Assembly (NCBI RefSeq): GCF_000426385.1 | Contig: NZ_AUFG01000004.1 | Span: 62,001 to 126,000 of the forward strand | DNA from: Arsenicicoccus bolidensis DSM 15745 | GTDB taxonomy: Bacteria; Actinomycetota; Actinomycetes; Actinomycetales; Dermatophilaceae | Direction: 5' to 3' | DNA: 64,000 bases | In this document: in pieces, positions 32,206 through 41,184 of the stretch | Layout of the letters: the number at the start of each line of letters is the position of its first letter | How positions within the stretch are numbered: the stretch's first letter is position 1 | Position numbers and translations under genes: made by a program | Notes under the pieces: generated by a model | Seen by the model: only the letters and a program-made list of their open reading frames with translations | Databases searched by the model: none | Told to the model about the DNA's origin: nothing

Positions 32206-32814
32206 GTGACTGAGCACCCCATGACGACCGGCCGCCGCATCCTCGTCGCCGAGGACGAAGCCCTCATCCGACTCGACCTGGTGGAGATGCTCCGCGACGC
32301 GGGCCACGAGATCGTCGGCCAGGCCAGCAACGGCGAGCAGGCCGTGGAGCTCGCGGCCGAGCACAAGCCGGACATCGTCATCATGGACGTCAAGATGCCT
32401 GTCCTGGACGGGATCTCGGCGGCGGAGCAGATCGGCAACGCCAAGATCTGCCCGGTCGTGATGCTCACGGCGTTCAGCCAGACCGAGCTCGTGGAGCGCG
32501 CTCGTGACGCAGGTGTCATGGCCTACATCGTCAAGCCGTTCACCGCGGCGGACCTCGCCCCGGCGATCGACATCGCGGTCTCGCGCTGGGCCGAGTACCA
32601 AGCGCTGGAGTCCGAGATCGCCGACCTGTCCGAGCGGCTCGAGACCCGCAAGTCCGTCGACCGGGCAAAGGGCGTGCTGATGGCCAAGCTCAAGCTCAGC
32701 GAGGCCGACGCCTTCCGGTGGATCCAGAAGACCGCGATGGACCGCCGCATGGGCATGAAGCAGGTCGCCGACGCGGTTATCACCGGCATGGGCGACGACA
32801 AGGCCAAGAAGTAG
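32206..32814 (+). CDS. pdtaR: ANTAR-domain response regulator, PdtaR type
   Basis: This 202-residue protein has an N-terminal receiver domain with the acidic pocket AEDEA, phosphoacceptor Asp61 in VIMDVKMP, Thr in MLTAF and Lys in VKPF. A helical linker leads to the C-terminal ANTAR RNA-binding domain (about residues 140-195, [20 protein letters not shown]). PdtaR of M. tuberculosis (Rv1626) has the same architecture and sits in the same neighbourhood near pyk and polA. It would bind paired hairpins in mRNA after phosphorylation by a PdtaS-type kinase, which is not in this window. Confidence 0.88.
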   Translation: MTEHPMTTGRRILVAEDEALIRLDLVEMLRDAGHEIVGQASNGEQAVELAAEHKPDIVIMDVKMPVLDGISAAEQIGNAKICPVVMLTAFSQTELVERARDAGVMAYIVKPFTAADLAPAIDIAVSRWAEYQALESEIADLSERLETRKSVDRAKGVLMAKLKLSEADAFRWIQKTAMDRRMGMKQVADAVITGMGDDKAKK

Positions 32815-32826
32815 CCCCACGACCTC

Positions 32827-32879
32827 AAAGATCGTGAGGGTCTGGTCCAAGATTCTTGGACCAAACCCTCACGATCTTG
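32827..32879. repeat. 53-bp near-perfect palindrome, copy 2; probable bidirectional terminator
   Basis: The left arm (AAAGATCGTGAGGGTCTGG onwards) and the right arm pair over 26 positions with one internal C-A mismatch and one at the outer end. It differs from the copy at 17836 by a paired change (T to G on the left, A to C on the right), plus an unpaired T to C. It lies 12 nt after pdtaR and 31 nt before the end of the convergent DUF554 gene. Confidence 0.85.
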
Positions 32880-32910
32880 TGGTTCTTAGGGGAGGGGACG
32901 GGCTGCCGGG

Positions 32911-33693
32911 TCAGCGGAGCGCGACCACCAGCTGGGTGAGCAGCGGGGCGACCACGAGGGCCGGGAGCAGGTCCCCGACGGGGATCTCCCGGATCCGCAG
33001 CAGCCGCAGCGCGATCGCGACCAGCAGCAGGCCGCCCGTGGCGGTGAGCGCCGCGATGTGGGCCTCCGGCAGGACCGAGCCCAGCAGGACGCCGACGATC
33101 GTCAGGGCGCCCTGCACGACCGCCACGGAGACGGCCGACAGCAGCACCCCGATCCCGAAGGTCGAGGCGAACGCCAGCGCGGCGAAGCCGTCCAGGACGG
33201 ACTTGAGGGCGAGCTGGTCGATGCCCCGGCCGAGGCCGTCGTTGAGCGATCCCAGGATGGTGAGCGGCCCGACGCAGAAGAGCAGGCTCGCCGTCAGCCA
33301 GCCCTCGATGAACCGCTCGCGCTCCGCGTGGGCCTGAGCGCCGTCGCCGTCCGCCGCCGGAGTGCTGCGGTGGACGCGACGCTGGACCGCTCCGGCCAGG
33401 CCCTCCAGGCGCCGCTCGATGTGCAAGGCCGAGCCCAGGATCGCGCCCAGCAGCAGCGAGCCGAGGACGATGAGCATGGGGGCGCCAGACCCCACGGCGT
33501 CGGTCAGGCTGGCTGAGGTGACCTCCCAGGCCGACAGCAGCGCCATCAGCAGCGTCGTGAGGCCGAGGCAGTCCGTCACGATCGACCGGGTGCGCTCGGG
33601 CAGCCGGTTGCCGATCATCATGCCGAGGGTGGCTCCGAGGACGACGGCGACGACGTTGACGACCGTGCCGAGGCCGGGAAAGGCAGCGTTCAT
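32911..33693 (-). CDS. DUF554 family membrane protein
   Basis: This 260-residue protein has about seven hydrophobic segments with glycine-rich turns, beginning GLGTVVNVVAVVLGATLG, the typical DUF554 (YqgA-like) N-terminus. FCVGPLTILGSLNDGL is another family signature. A charged cytoplasmic loop lies near residues 90-125. The function of the family is not established. The ATG at 33693 has TACTCT (33700-33705, minus strand) ending 6 nt upstream. Confidence 0.8.
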   Translation of the reverse strand: MNAAFPGLGTVVNVVAVVLGATLGMMIGNRLPERTRSIVTDCLGLTTLLMALLSAWEVTSASLTDAVGSGAPMLIVLGSLLLGAILGSALHIERRLEGLAGAVQRRVHRSTPAADGDGAQAHAERERFIEGWLTASLLFCVGPLTILGSLNDGLGRGIDQLALKSVLDGFAALAFASTFGIGVLLSAVSVAVVQGALTIVGVLLGSVLPEAHIAALTATGGLLLVAIALRLLRIREIPVGDLLPALVVAPLLTQLVVALR

Positions 33694-33876
33694 AGGCGCA
33701 GAGTAGGCGTCCGGTCGCAGGCGGTGGGCGACGGACCGGCCTCTGGGCCCGGCAGAATCGATCGGGGCCACCCCGGCTATCCAAACCACGAGGGGCCGTG
33801 CCATATTCTCCGTGGAGAGTGCTTCGGGGGAGGCATGAGCCACCTGTTCGTCCCGGCGATTCCCTGGAGGTTTCTC

Positions 33877-34473
33877 ATGGCACGGTCGTGGACCGTCGCG
33901 CGGCTGGTCGGGCCCGAGGACTGGGCCGGTGTGCACCGTCTGTGGACCGAGGCCCTGGCCGACGCAACGCCGACCGGCGACGCCACCGGTCGCCAGGTGG
34001 GTGCGGAGCGCCTCGAGCAGGTGCTCAGCCGCCCGGGGGTCACGACCCTCGTCGCGGAGCATGACGACGACCTGGTCGGGCTCATGGTCGCCACGAGCGA
34101 TCCCCTCAGCGCGCTGACGGACTCGGCCTGCGTCACGGTCGAGATCCTCTACGTCACCCCGGCCCGTCGGGGACGCGGCGTCGGCCACCTGCTCCTCGCC
34201 AAGGCGGCGCTGCTGGCCGAGCAGACCGGCGCCACGCACGTCGTGTGCAACGTCCCCAGCCAGTCGCGCGACCTCAACCGGTTCTTCGCCCGCATGGGGT
34301 TCGCCTCGACCGTCACGCGGCGCATCACCTCACCGGCAGCCCTGCGTCGGCGCCTGAGCGGCGAGGAGGGCCGCCCCTTCGACAAGGTCCTGGCCCGGCG
34401 CCGCTCGCTGCGGGCCCGGACCGGCCTCACCCAGCCGCTCGAGATCGTCCAGCCCCGCGCCAGCGCGTCCTGA
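33877..34473 (+). CDS. GNAT family N-acetyltransferase
   Basis: This 198-residue protein has the acetyl-CoA-binding motif A of GNAT enzymes, VTPARRGRGVGHLLL near residue 91, and a typical C-terminal FFARMGF. The substrate is unknown. The last ~40 residues are very basic (ARRRSLRAR), beyond the catalytic fold. ATG 33877 has TGGAGG 6 nt upstream. An in-frame ATG at 33835 is only 1-2 nt from its GGGGGAGG and is less likely. A TATTCT at 33804-33809 is a candidate -10. Confidence 0.78.
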   Translation: MARSWTVARLVGPEDWAGVHRLWTEALADATPTGDATGRQVGAERLEQVLSRPGVTTLVAEHDDDLVGLMVATSDPLSALTDSACVTVEILYVTPARRGRGVGHLLLAKAALLAEQTGATHVVCNVPSQSRDLNRFFARMGFASTVTRRITSPAALRRRLSGEEGRPFDKVLARRRSLRARTGLTQPLEIVQPRASAS

Positions 34474-34521
34474 TGCATCCGTCCTGACGGGCGATCCCTG
34501 ACGAGGTGGGCGTGACGCGGC

Positions 34522-34962
34522 TCAGGCCTCGTCGCGCAGGGCGCAGGTGATCCGCGAGGTGCAGACGCGTCGCCCCTGCTCGTCGCTGATCACGACGTCG
34601 TAGCACGCCGTCGTCCGGCCGACGTGCACCGCGGTGGCGACCCCGTTGACCGCTCCCGATCGCACCGACCGGTGGTGCGTGGCGTTGATGTCGACGCCCA
34701 CGGCATACCGGCCCGGTCCTGCGGCCAGCATGGCCGCGATGCTGCCGAGGGTCTCGGCAAGGACCACCGAGGCACCCCCGTGGAGCAGGCCGTAGGGCTG
34801 CGTGTTGCCCTCGACGTCCATCGTGCCGCAGCAGCGCTCGGCCGACGCCTCGGTCAGCTCGATCGCCATCCGCTCGATCAGCGTGCCGCGACCCGCGTCC
34901 CGGAGCTGGTCCAGAGGGGTGGGCTGGTCGGACTCGGTCGCTGTTGCCGGTGTGTCGGTCAT
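34522..34962 (-). CDS. PaaI-type hotdog-fold thioesterase
   Basis: This 146-residue protein matches acyl-CoA thioesterases of the PaaI/YdiI type: QPYGLLHGGASVVLAETLGS contains the HGG turn and the catalytic acid on the central helix, and GVDINATHHRSVRSG follows as expected. It probably hydrolyses aryl- or acyl-CoA in the cytoplasm. It is divergent from polA with only 19 bp between start codons, so the two promoters overlap around CCTAGG (34968-34973). Confidence 0.82.
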   Translation of the reverse strand: MTDTPATATESDQPTPLDQLRDAGRGTLIERMAIELTEASAERCCGTMDVEGNTQPYGLLHGGASVVLAETLGSIAAMLAAGPGRYAVGVDINATHHRSVRSGAVNGVATAVHVGRTTACYDVVISDEQGRRVCTSRITCALRDEA

Positions 34963-34968
34963 ACGGCC

Positions 34969-34974
34969 TAGGCT
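34969..34974 (+). promoter_or_regulatory. Leaderless -10 element (TAGGCT) for polA
   Basis: TAGGCT ends 7 nt before GTG 34982. In-frame starts further upstream lie inside the divergent thioesterase gene and upstream of this promoter. Confidence 0.6.
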
Positions 34975-34981
34975 GCCATGC

Positions 34982-37681
34982 GTGACGCGACTTCTGCTCC
35001 TCGACGGACACTCCCTGGCCTACCGCGCGTTCTTCGCCCTGCCGGCCGAGAACTTCTCGACGACGACGGGCCAGACCACCAACGCCGTCTACGGCTTCAC
35101 CTCGATGCTGATCAACCTGCTGCGTGACGAGGAGCCGACGCACGTCGCCGTCGCCTTCGACCTGTCCCGCCAGACCTTCCGCACCGAGGCCTACGCGGAC
35201 TACAAGGCGGGCCGCGCCAAGACGCCGGACGAGTTCAAGGGCCAGGTGTCGCTGATCCAGGAGGTGCTGGACGCGATGCGCATCCCGCACGTGCAGGTCG
35301 AGGGCTTCGAGGCCGACGACATCATCGCGACCCTCACGACGCAGGCGGCCGCCGCCGGCCTCGACGAGGTGGTGATCTGCTCGGGCGACCGGGACGCCTT
35401 CCAGCTCGTCGACGAGCGCACCACCCTGCTCTATCCCGTGCGCGGCGTCTCCGAGGTCTGGCGGATGGACCCCGCGGCCGTCGAGGCCAAGTACCTCGTG
35501 ACCCCCGAGCGCTACAGCGACCTGGCGGCCCTGGTGGGTGAGACCTCCGACAACCTCCCGGGCGTGCCGGGGGTCGGGCCCAAGACCGCGGCCAAGTGGA
35601 TCACGCAGTATGGCGACCTCGCGGGGATCGTCGAGCACGTCGGTGAGATCAAGGGCAAGGCGGGGGAGTCGTTGCGCGCCCACCTCGACCAGGTCCTGCG
35701 CAACCGGCAGCTCAACCAGCTGGTGCACGACGTCGACCTGCCGTTCGGCATCGACGACCTGCAGCGCGCCAACTGGGAGCGCGACGAGGTCCACCAGGTG
35801 TTCGACGGCCTGGAGTTCCGGGTGCTGCGCGACCGGCTCTTCGCCACCGTGGAGTCCGCCGAGCCGGAGGCGGAGTCGGGCTTCGACCTCGACGGGGCCG
35901 TCCTGGACACCACCGAGGTCGCGGAGTGGCTGCAGAGCCACGGCCGGTCGGGGACCGTGGGTCTCGTCGTCGACGGACGGTGGGCCCGCGGCACCGGAGA
36001 CGTCGAGGGGGTGGCGCTCGCCGCGGAGGACGGGGCCGGCGCCTACCTCGACGTGGCGTCGCTCACCCCGGACGCCGAGGGCGCCCTCGGCGCCTGGCTG
36101 GCCGACGCGTCGGTGCCCAAGGTCCTGCACGACGCCAAGGGCCAGCTCCACGCCCTGGCGGCCCGCGGCTTCACGGACCTCGCCGGGGTCCAGCTGGACA
36201 CCGCTCTGGCGGCCTACCTCGTGCGGCCCGACCAACGGTCCTACGACCTGGCCGACCTCACCCTGCGGCACCTGCAGCGCGAGCTGCGGGTCGAGGGTGC
36301 GGGCGACGGCCAGGGCATGCTCGACTTCACGGCGGACCAGGACGCCGAGGCCCAGGCCTCCATGGTGCGGGCCCGCGCGGTCCTCGACCTGTCCGCCGTC
36401 CTCGACCGCGAGCTCGTCGCCACGGGGCAGCGCGACCTCCTCGCCGACGTGGAGCTGCCCCTGCTCGGGGTCCTCGCGGAGATGGAGCGGGTGGGCATCG
36501 CGGTCGACGAGGAGGGCCTCGCCCGGCTGGAGTCGCACTTCGCCGACATGGTGGCCCAGGCCCAGGCGGACGCCCACACGGCCATCGACGACGACAGCAT
36601 CAACCTCGGCTCGCCCAAGCAGCTGCAGGTCGTGCTGTTCGAGCGGCTGGACATGCCGCGGACCAAGCGCACCAAGACGGGCTACACCACCGACGCCGAG
36701 GCGCTCGCGGACCTGTTCGTCAAGACCGAGCACCCCTTCCTCGAGGCGCTGCTGCGCCACCGCGACGCGGCCAAGCTCCGGTCGACGATCGAGGGGCTGC
36801 GCAAGTCCGTCGCCGAGGACGGGCGCATCCACACGACCTACCTGCAGACGGTGGCCGCCACGGGGCGGCTCAGCTCCACCGAGCCCAACCTGCAGAACGT
36901 CCCCATCCGCACCGAGGAGGGGCGCCGGATCCGCTCGGTGTTCGTGGTGGGGCACGGCCGCCACGGCGACGAGCCGGTCGCCTACGAGTCGCTGATGTCG
37001 GCCGACTACAGCCAGATCGAGATGCGCATCATGGCGCACCTGTCCGGCGACGCGGGTCTCATCGAGGCCTTCCGCACGGGAGAGGACCTCCACCGGTTCG
37101 TCGGGTCCCGGGTCTTCCAGGTGGAGCCCGAGGACGTCACGTCCGCGATGCGGTCCAAGGTCAAGGCGATGAGCTACGGCCTGGCCTACGGGCTGTCGGC
37201 GTTCGGCCTGTCCAAGCAGCTGCGCGTCTCCACCGCCGAGGCCCAGGGGCTGATGGACGGCTACTTCGAGCGGTTCGGCGGGGTCCGCGACTACCTGCGC
37301 GAGGTGGTCGCCGAGGCGCGCGCCACCGGCTACACCGCGACCATCCTCGGGCGCCGCCGCTACCTGCCCGACCTCACGAGCGACAACCGCAACCGTCGCG
37401 AGATGGCCGAGCGGATGGCGCTCAACGCCCCGATCCAGGGCTCGGCCGCCGACATCATGAAGGTCGCGATGCTCGGCGTCGACCGGGCGCTGCGCGCCGA
37501 GGACCTGCGCTCCCGGATGCTCCTGCAGGTGCACGACGAGTTGCTGCTCGAGATCGCGCCGGGGGAGCGGGACACGGTGGAGGCGCTGGTGCGTCGCGAG
37601 ATGGGTGGGGCGGCCGAGCTCGACGTGCCGCTGGACGTGCACGTCGGGGTGGGACGTTCGTGGCAGGACGCTGAACACTGA
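34982..37681 (+). CDS. polA: DNA polymerase I
   Basis: This 899-residue enzyme works in repair and Okazaki fragment processing. Residues ~1-300 are the 5'-3' exonuclease (LLLDGHSLAYRAFFALP, CSGDRDAFQLV, the H3TH-like PGVPGVGPKTA). Residues ~310-480 are an exonuclease-like domain that lacks an obvious DxE motif and is probably inactive. The C-terminal polymerase has motif A SADYSQIEMRIMAH, motif B KAMSYGLAYG and motif C LQVHDELLLE. GTG 34982 is set by the -10 hexamer and by VTRLLLLDGHS matching the family N-terminus. The stop codon lies in the first unit of an 11-bp-period repeat. Confidence 0.95.
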   Translation: MTRLLLLDGHSLAYRAFFALPAENFSTTTGQTTNAVYGFTSMLINLLRDEEPTHVAVAFDLSRQTFRTEAYADYKAGRAKTPDEFKGQVSLIQEVLDAMRIPHVQVEGFEADDIIATLTTQAAAAGLDEVVICSGDRDAFQLVDERTTLLYPVRGVSEVWRMDPAAVEAKYLVTPERYSDLAALVGETSDNLPGVPGVGPKTAAKWITQYGDLAGIVEHVGEIKGKAGESLRAHLDQVLRNRQLNQLVHDVDLPFGIDDLQRANWERDEVHQVFDGLEFRVLRDRLFATVESAEPEAESGFDLDGAVLDTTEVAEWLQSHGRSGTVGLVVDGRWARGTGDVEGVALAAEDGAGAYLDVASLTPDAEGALGAWLADASVPKVLHDAKGQLHALAARGFTDLAGVQLDTALAAYLVRPDQRSYDLADLTLRHLQRELRVEGAGDGQGMLDFTADQDAEAQASMVRARAVLDLSAVLDRELVATGQRDLLADVELPLLGVLAEMERVGIAVDEEGLARLESHFADMVAQAQADAHTAIDDDSINLGSPKQLQVVLFERLDMPRTKRTKTGYTTDAEALADLFVKTEHPFLEALLRHRDAAKLRSTIEGLRKSVAEDGRIHTTYLQTVAATGRLSSTEPNLQNVPIRTEEGRRIRSVFVVGHGRHGDEPVAYESLMSADYSQIEMRIMAHLSGDAGLIEAFRTGEDLHRFVGSRVFQVEPEDVTSAMRSKVKAMSYGLAYGLSAFGLSKQLRVSTAEAQGLMDGYFERFGGVRDYLREVVAEARATGYTATILGRRRYLPDLTSDNRNRREMAERMALNAPIQGSAADIMKVAMLGVDRALRAEDLRSRMLLQVHDELLLEIAPGERDTVEALVRREMGGAAELDVPLDVHVGVGRSWQDAEH

Positions 37682-37759
37682 TGCGGGCACTGAGCGGGCA
37701 TTGAGAGGGCACTGAGCTGGCACTGACGGGGGCTCTGACGGCCCGCTGATCGGCACCGA
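37678..37759 (+). repeat. Array of seven to eight ~11-bp degenerate units (CTGAGNGGGCA)
   Basis: CTGA (TTGA in the third unit) recurs at 37678, 37690, 37701, 37712, 37723, 37735 and 37746, with CCGA at 37756, giving spacings of 12, 11, 11, 11, 12, 11 and 10 bp. The units share a following GGGCA/GGCA block. The array begins at the polA stop codon. The period is close to one helical turn, so the units would face the same side of the DNA. Confidence 0.7.
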
Positions 37760-37790
37760 CCGAGGGGCGGGCAACCAGTTCCGGTCCAGC

Positions 37791-37807
37791 GAACTCTCGT
37801 AGAGTTC
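37791..37807. promoter_or_regulatory. Palindrome GAACTCT-CGT-AGAGTTC with embedded -10 (TAGAGT) for the Mrp operon
   Basis: Perfect 7-bp arms flank 3 bp. TAGAGT (37800-37805) within it is a good -10, giving a transcript from about 37812 with an ~80-nt leader before mrpA. An operator overlapping the -10 is the obvious reading. No regulator gene is adjacent. Confidence 0.5.
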
Positions 37808-37891
37808 TCTGCGTCCCCCGCCGTCAGACCCCCGCAGACCCGTCTGGGTGGGTCCGCCTCCGCCTGGCACCCACAGAATCTCAGGAGCTCG

Positions 37892-40717
37892 ATGCTTGCC
37901 CTCGTCGGTCTGCACGTGCTCGCGGCCGTCTGTGCCCCGTTGCTCGTGCGGCTCTGGGGACCCCGGGCGTTCTGGCTCCTCTCCCTGCCGTCGGTCGCCA
38001 CCGCGGGACTCGCGCTGGCGCGCACGACGGCAGCCACGTCCGGGACGGCGCCCCGCGAGGACGTCACGTGGGTGCCCTCCCTGGGGCTGTCGGTCACGCT
38101 CCGGATGGACGCTCTCGCGTGGCTGATGTGCCTGGTCGTCGGGGTGGTGGGCACGCTCGTCCTCGTCTACTGCGCGGGCTACTTCGAGCCCGACGAGCCC
38201 GGCCTGGACCGCTTCGCCGCCCACCTCACGGCGTTCGCGGGCGCGATGACCGGTCTGGTCCTCAGCGACAACCTCCTCGTGCTCTACCTGTTCTGGGAGC
38301 TCACGACCGTCCTCTCGTACCTCCTGGTAGGTCACTCGTCCCACCTCGAGGACAGCCGCAACGCCGCCACCCAGGCCCTCGTCGTCACCACGGCGGGCGG
38401 TCTGGCGATGCTGGTCGGCATCGTCATGCTGGGCCAGGCCGCGGGGACCTACTCCCTCGAGTCGATCCTGGCGCAGCCGCCGTCGGGCACGACGGTGGCG
38501 GTGGCCGTGGCCCTCCTCCTCGTCGGCGCGATCACCAAGTCCGCCCTCGTGCCCTTCCACTTCTGGCTCCCGGGGGCGATGGCCGCGCCGACCCCCGTCA
38601 GCGCCTACCTGCACGCCGCCGCCATGGTCAAGGCCGGCATCTACCTCGTCGCGCGGCTCGCACCGGGCTTCTCCGACGCCGCCACGTGGCACCCCGTCGT
38701 CCTCGTCCTGGGCTGCACGACGATGCTCGTCGGCGGCTACCGTGCCCTGCGCCAGGTGGACCTGAAGCTCCTCCTGGCCTACGGCACGGTGTCCCAGCTC
38801 GGCTTCCTCGTGGTGCTCGTGGGGACCGGGTCCGCCGAGGCCGCCGTGGCCGGCCTCGCCATGCTGGTCGCGCACGCCGTGTTCAAGGCCGGGCTGTTCC
38901 TCTCCGTCGGGGCCATCGACCACGCCACGGGCACCCGGGACATCCGTGAGCTGAGCGGACTGCGCCACCGCATGCCGGTCGTCTTCGCGGCGTCGGTCGC
39001 CTGCGCCCTGTCCATGGCGGGCATCCCGCCGACGCTCGGCTTCGTCGGCAAGGAGGCCGTCTACGAGACCTACTGGCACGGCGCCCAGGCCTGGAGCCGA
39101 CCCGTGCTCGTCGTGCTCGTCGTCGGCTCCATGCTGACCCTCGCCTACAGCGCGCGCTTCCTGATCGGCGCGTGGAGCGACGTGCCCGGGCGCGAGGACA
39201 CGGCCTACCACTCCCTGCACCGCCCCGTCGTGTGGGTCCCGGCGGTCCTCGGGCTCACGAGCGTGCTCGCGAGCCCCTTCCTCGGTGCCGCGCAGCACCT
39301 CGTCGAGCCGTATGCCGAGAGCTGGCCGCCCTCAGCGCACCCCATCCACCTGGCGCTCTGGCACGGCTTCACGCCGGCCCTGTGGCTGAGTGTCCTCACG
39401 GTAGCCTTCGGCCTGGCCCTGGTGGCGGTGCGCAGCCGGGTCGAGTCGGTCCAGCGACGGCTGCCTCACCCACCGGCGGCGGTCTCGGCATACCGCTGGG
39501 TGATGCGCGCGCTCGACCGCGGCTCCATCGAGGTCACGGGCGTTGCGCAGCGAGGCTCGCTCCCGCTGTCGCTCGGCCTGATCCTGGTCGTCTTCATCGG
39601 CCTGACCGCGGTCGGGCTCCTGGGGGTCGGCTCGGCGCCCGAGACCCGCTGGTGGGACACCCCCGCCCAGGCCGGCGTCGCGCTGGTCGCCAGCCTGGCC
39701 GCCGTGATGGCGGTGCGCTCCCGCCGCCGTCTGCGCGGCGTGTTCCTGGTCGGGGTCACGGGCTACGCGCTGGCCGTGCTGTTCCTGCTGCACGGCGCCC
39801 CCGACCTCGCCCTCACCCAGGTGCTCGTCGAGACCGTCTCCATCGTCGTGTTCGTGCTCGTCCTGCGGCGGCTCAGCGGCAAGTTCAACGACAACCCCTC
39901 GCGTGCCAACCGCAGCCTGCGCGTCGCCCTCGGCGTCGTGTCCGGCGTGCTGGTGAGCGGGGCAGCTCTCGTCGCCGCCGGAGCACGCACCGCGCCGCCC
40001 GGGTCCGCCGGCTGGCCGGTCGGGGCCACGAGCTTCGGCGGCGGCGAGAACGTCGTCAACGTCGCCCTGGTCGACATCCGGGCCTGGGACACCATGGGCG
40101 AGATCGCCGTGGTGCTCGTCGCCGCGACCGGCGTCGCCAGCCTCGTCTACCTCAGCCACGACCGGGTCGTGGCGACCCGCAAGCGGCTCGACGAGGCGCG
40201 GCGCCTGCGCAACCGCACGCGCGAGGAGCGCCCCAGCTGGCTGGCCGTGCCCGCCGGGGAGCGCACCGAGGAACCCTCGCTGATCTTCGCCGTCATCACC
40301 CGCCTCATCTTCCCCGCCATCATGGTGTGGTCCCTCTACCTGCTCTTCGCCGGGCACAACAACCCCGGGGGCGGCTTCGCGGCGGGGCTCGTGGCCGGCC
40401 TGGCCCTCACCGTGCGCTATCTCGCCGGCGGCCGGGTGGAGCTGCGGGCCGCCCTCCCACTCATGCCGGGTGCGCTGCTCGGGACCGGGCTGTTCCTGTC
40501 CGCCGGCTTCGGCCTGGTCTCCATGCTGGTCGGTGGTGACGTCCTGCAGAGCTGGGACGCGGACGTGGAGCTGCCCCTCGTCGGGCACCTGCACCTCGTG
40601 TCCTCGGTCTTCTTCGACCTCGGGGTCTACCTCGTCGTGATCGGTCTGATGCTCGACATCCTCCGGTCCCTGGGCGCCGCGCTGGACCGGCAGATCAGCG
40701 AGAGGTCGGACGCATGA
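37892..40717 (+). CDS. mrpA: Mrp Na+/H+ antiporter, fused subunits A and B
   Basis: This 941-residue polytopic membrane protein resembles complex I subunit NuoL in its first ~500 residues (FWELTTVLSYLLVGHSS, KSALVPFHFWLPGAM with the proton-path Lys, LAYGTVSQLG). Next come the DUF4040/MbhD-like segment (LHGAPDLALTQVLVE) and an MbhE-like part (DIRAWDTMGEIAVV). Residues from ~800 form an MrpB domain (PAIMVWSLYLLFAGHNNPGG). The complex exports Na+ in exchange for protons and supports pH and salt tolerance. AGGAG precedes the ATG. It is first in a six-gene operon. Confidence 0.93.
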   Translation: MLALVGLHVLAAVCAPLLVRLWGPRAFWLLSLPSVATAGLALARTTAATSGTAPREDVTWVPSLGLSVTLRMDALAWLMCLVVGVVGTLVLVYCAGYFEPDEPGLDRFAAHLTAFAGAMTGLVLSDNLLVLYLFWELTTVLSYLLVGHSSHLEDSRNAATQALVVTTAGGLAMLVGIVMLGQAAGTYSLESILAQPPSGTTVAVAVALLLVGAITKSALVPFHFWLPGAMAAPTPVSAYLHAAAMVKAGIYLVARLAPGFSDAATWHPVVLVLGCTTMLVGGYRALRQVDLKLLLAYGTVSQLGFLVVLVGTGSAEAAVAGLAMLVAHAVFKAGLFLSVGAIDHATGTRDIRELSGLRHRMPVVFAASVACALSMAGIPPTLGFVGKEAVYETYWHGAQAWSRPVLVVLVVGSMLTLAYSARFLIGAWSDVPGREDTAYHSLHRPVVWVPAVLGLTSVLASPFLGAAQHLVEPYAESWPPSAHPIHLALWHGFTPALWLSVLTVAFGLALVAVRSRVESVQRRLPHPPAAVSAYRWVMRALDRGSIEVTGVAQRGSLPLSLGLILVVFIGLTAVGLLGVGSAPETRWWDTPAQAGVALVASLAAVMAVRSRRRLRGVFLVGVTGYALAVLFLLHGAPDLALTQVLVETVSIVVFVLVLRRLSGKFNDNPSRANRSLRVALGVVSGVLVSGAALVAAGARTAPPGSAGWPVGATSFGGGENVVNVALVDIRAWDTMGEIAVVLVAATGVASLVYLSHDRVVATRKRLDEARRLRNRTREERPSWLAVPAGERTEEPSLIFAVITRLIFPAIMVWSLYLLFAGHNNPGGGFAAGLVAGLALTVRYLAGGRVELRAALPLMPGALLGTGLFLSAGFGLVSMLVGGDVLQSWDADVELPLVGHLHLVSSVFFDLGVYLVVIGLMLDILRSLGAALDRQISERSDA

Positions 40718-41184
40718 CCGTCAACCTGACCCTGGTGGTCCTCGCCGGGGTGCTCTTCGGCTCGGGCGTGGTCCTCGTCATGGCGCGCAGCATCGTGCGA
40801 GCCCTGCTCGGCGTGCTGCTCATGGGCAACGGCGTCAACGTCGTGTTCCTGATCGCCTCCGGCGCGCCCGGCCGCGCACCCATCGTCAGCAAGTCCTCCG
40901 CCGAGGGCGTGGTCGTCGGCGCGGACGGCATCTCCGACCCCCTCCCGCAGGCCATGGTGCTCACCGCCATCGTGATCACGCTGGCGGTGACGGCCTACTG
41001 CCTCGCGCTCGCGCACCGGTCCTGGCAGCTGTCGTCCAGCGACAACGTCGAGGACGACCCCGAGGACGCCCGGATCGGTCACCTGGCCGACACCGACCAG
41101 GTTCCCGACACCGACTACGCAGACACCACCGACCCGCACGCCCTCGCCGACACGGCGACCGACGACCAGGGAGGCGCCCGATGA
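40714..41184 (+). CDS. mrpC: Mrp Na+/H+ antiporter subunit C
   Basis: This 156-residue protein is related to NuoK, with three hydrophobic helices in the first ~110 residues (LLMGNGVNVVFLI in TM2; DPLPQAMVLTAIVI in TM3, a family signature). The last ~45 residues are an acidic, Asp/Thr-rich cytoplasmic tail (ADTDQVPDTDYADTTDP) not seen in short family members. It overlaps mrpA and mrpD by 4 nt each. Confidence 0.93.
   Translation: MTVNLTLVVLAGVLFGSGVVLVMARSIVRALLGVLLMGNGVNVVFLIASGAPGRAPIVSKSSAEGVVVGADGISDPLPQAMVLTAIVITLAVTAYCLALAHRSWQLSSSDNVEDDPEDARIGHLADTDQVPDTDYADTTDPHALADTATDDQGGAR

Noticed and set aside
33835-33876. ATG 33835 with GGGGGAGG as an alternative start for the GNAT gene
   Set aside because: The Shine-Dalgarno is only 1-2 nt from the ATG, while ATG 33877 has TGGAGG at ideal spacing; the extra 14 residues are not part of the GNAT fold.
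34427-39298. A 1600-codon open frame on the minus strand opposite polA and mrpA
   Set aside because: It is antisense to two unmistakable genes and has low-complexity His/Arg/Glu/Gln composition. Long antisense frames are expected at this GC.
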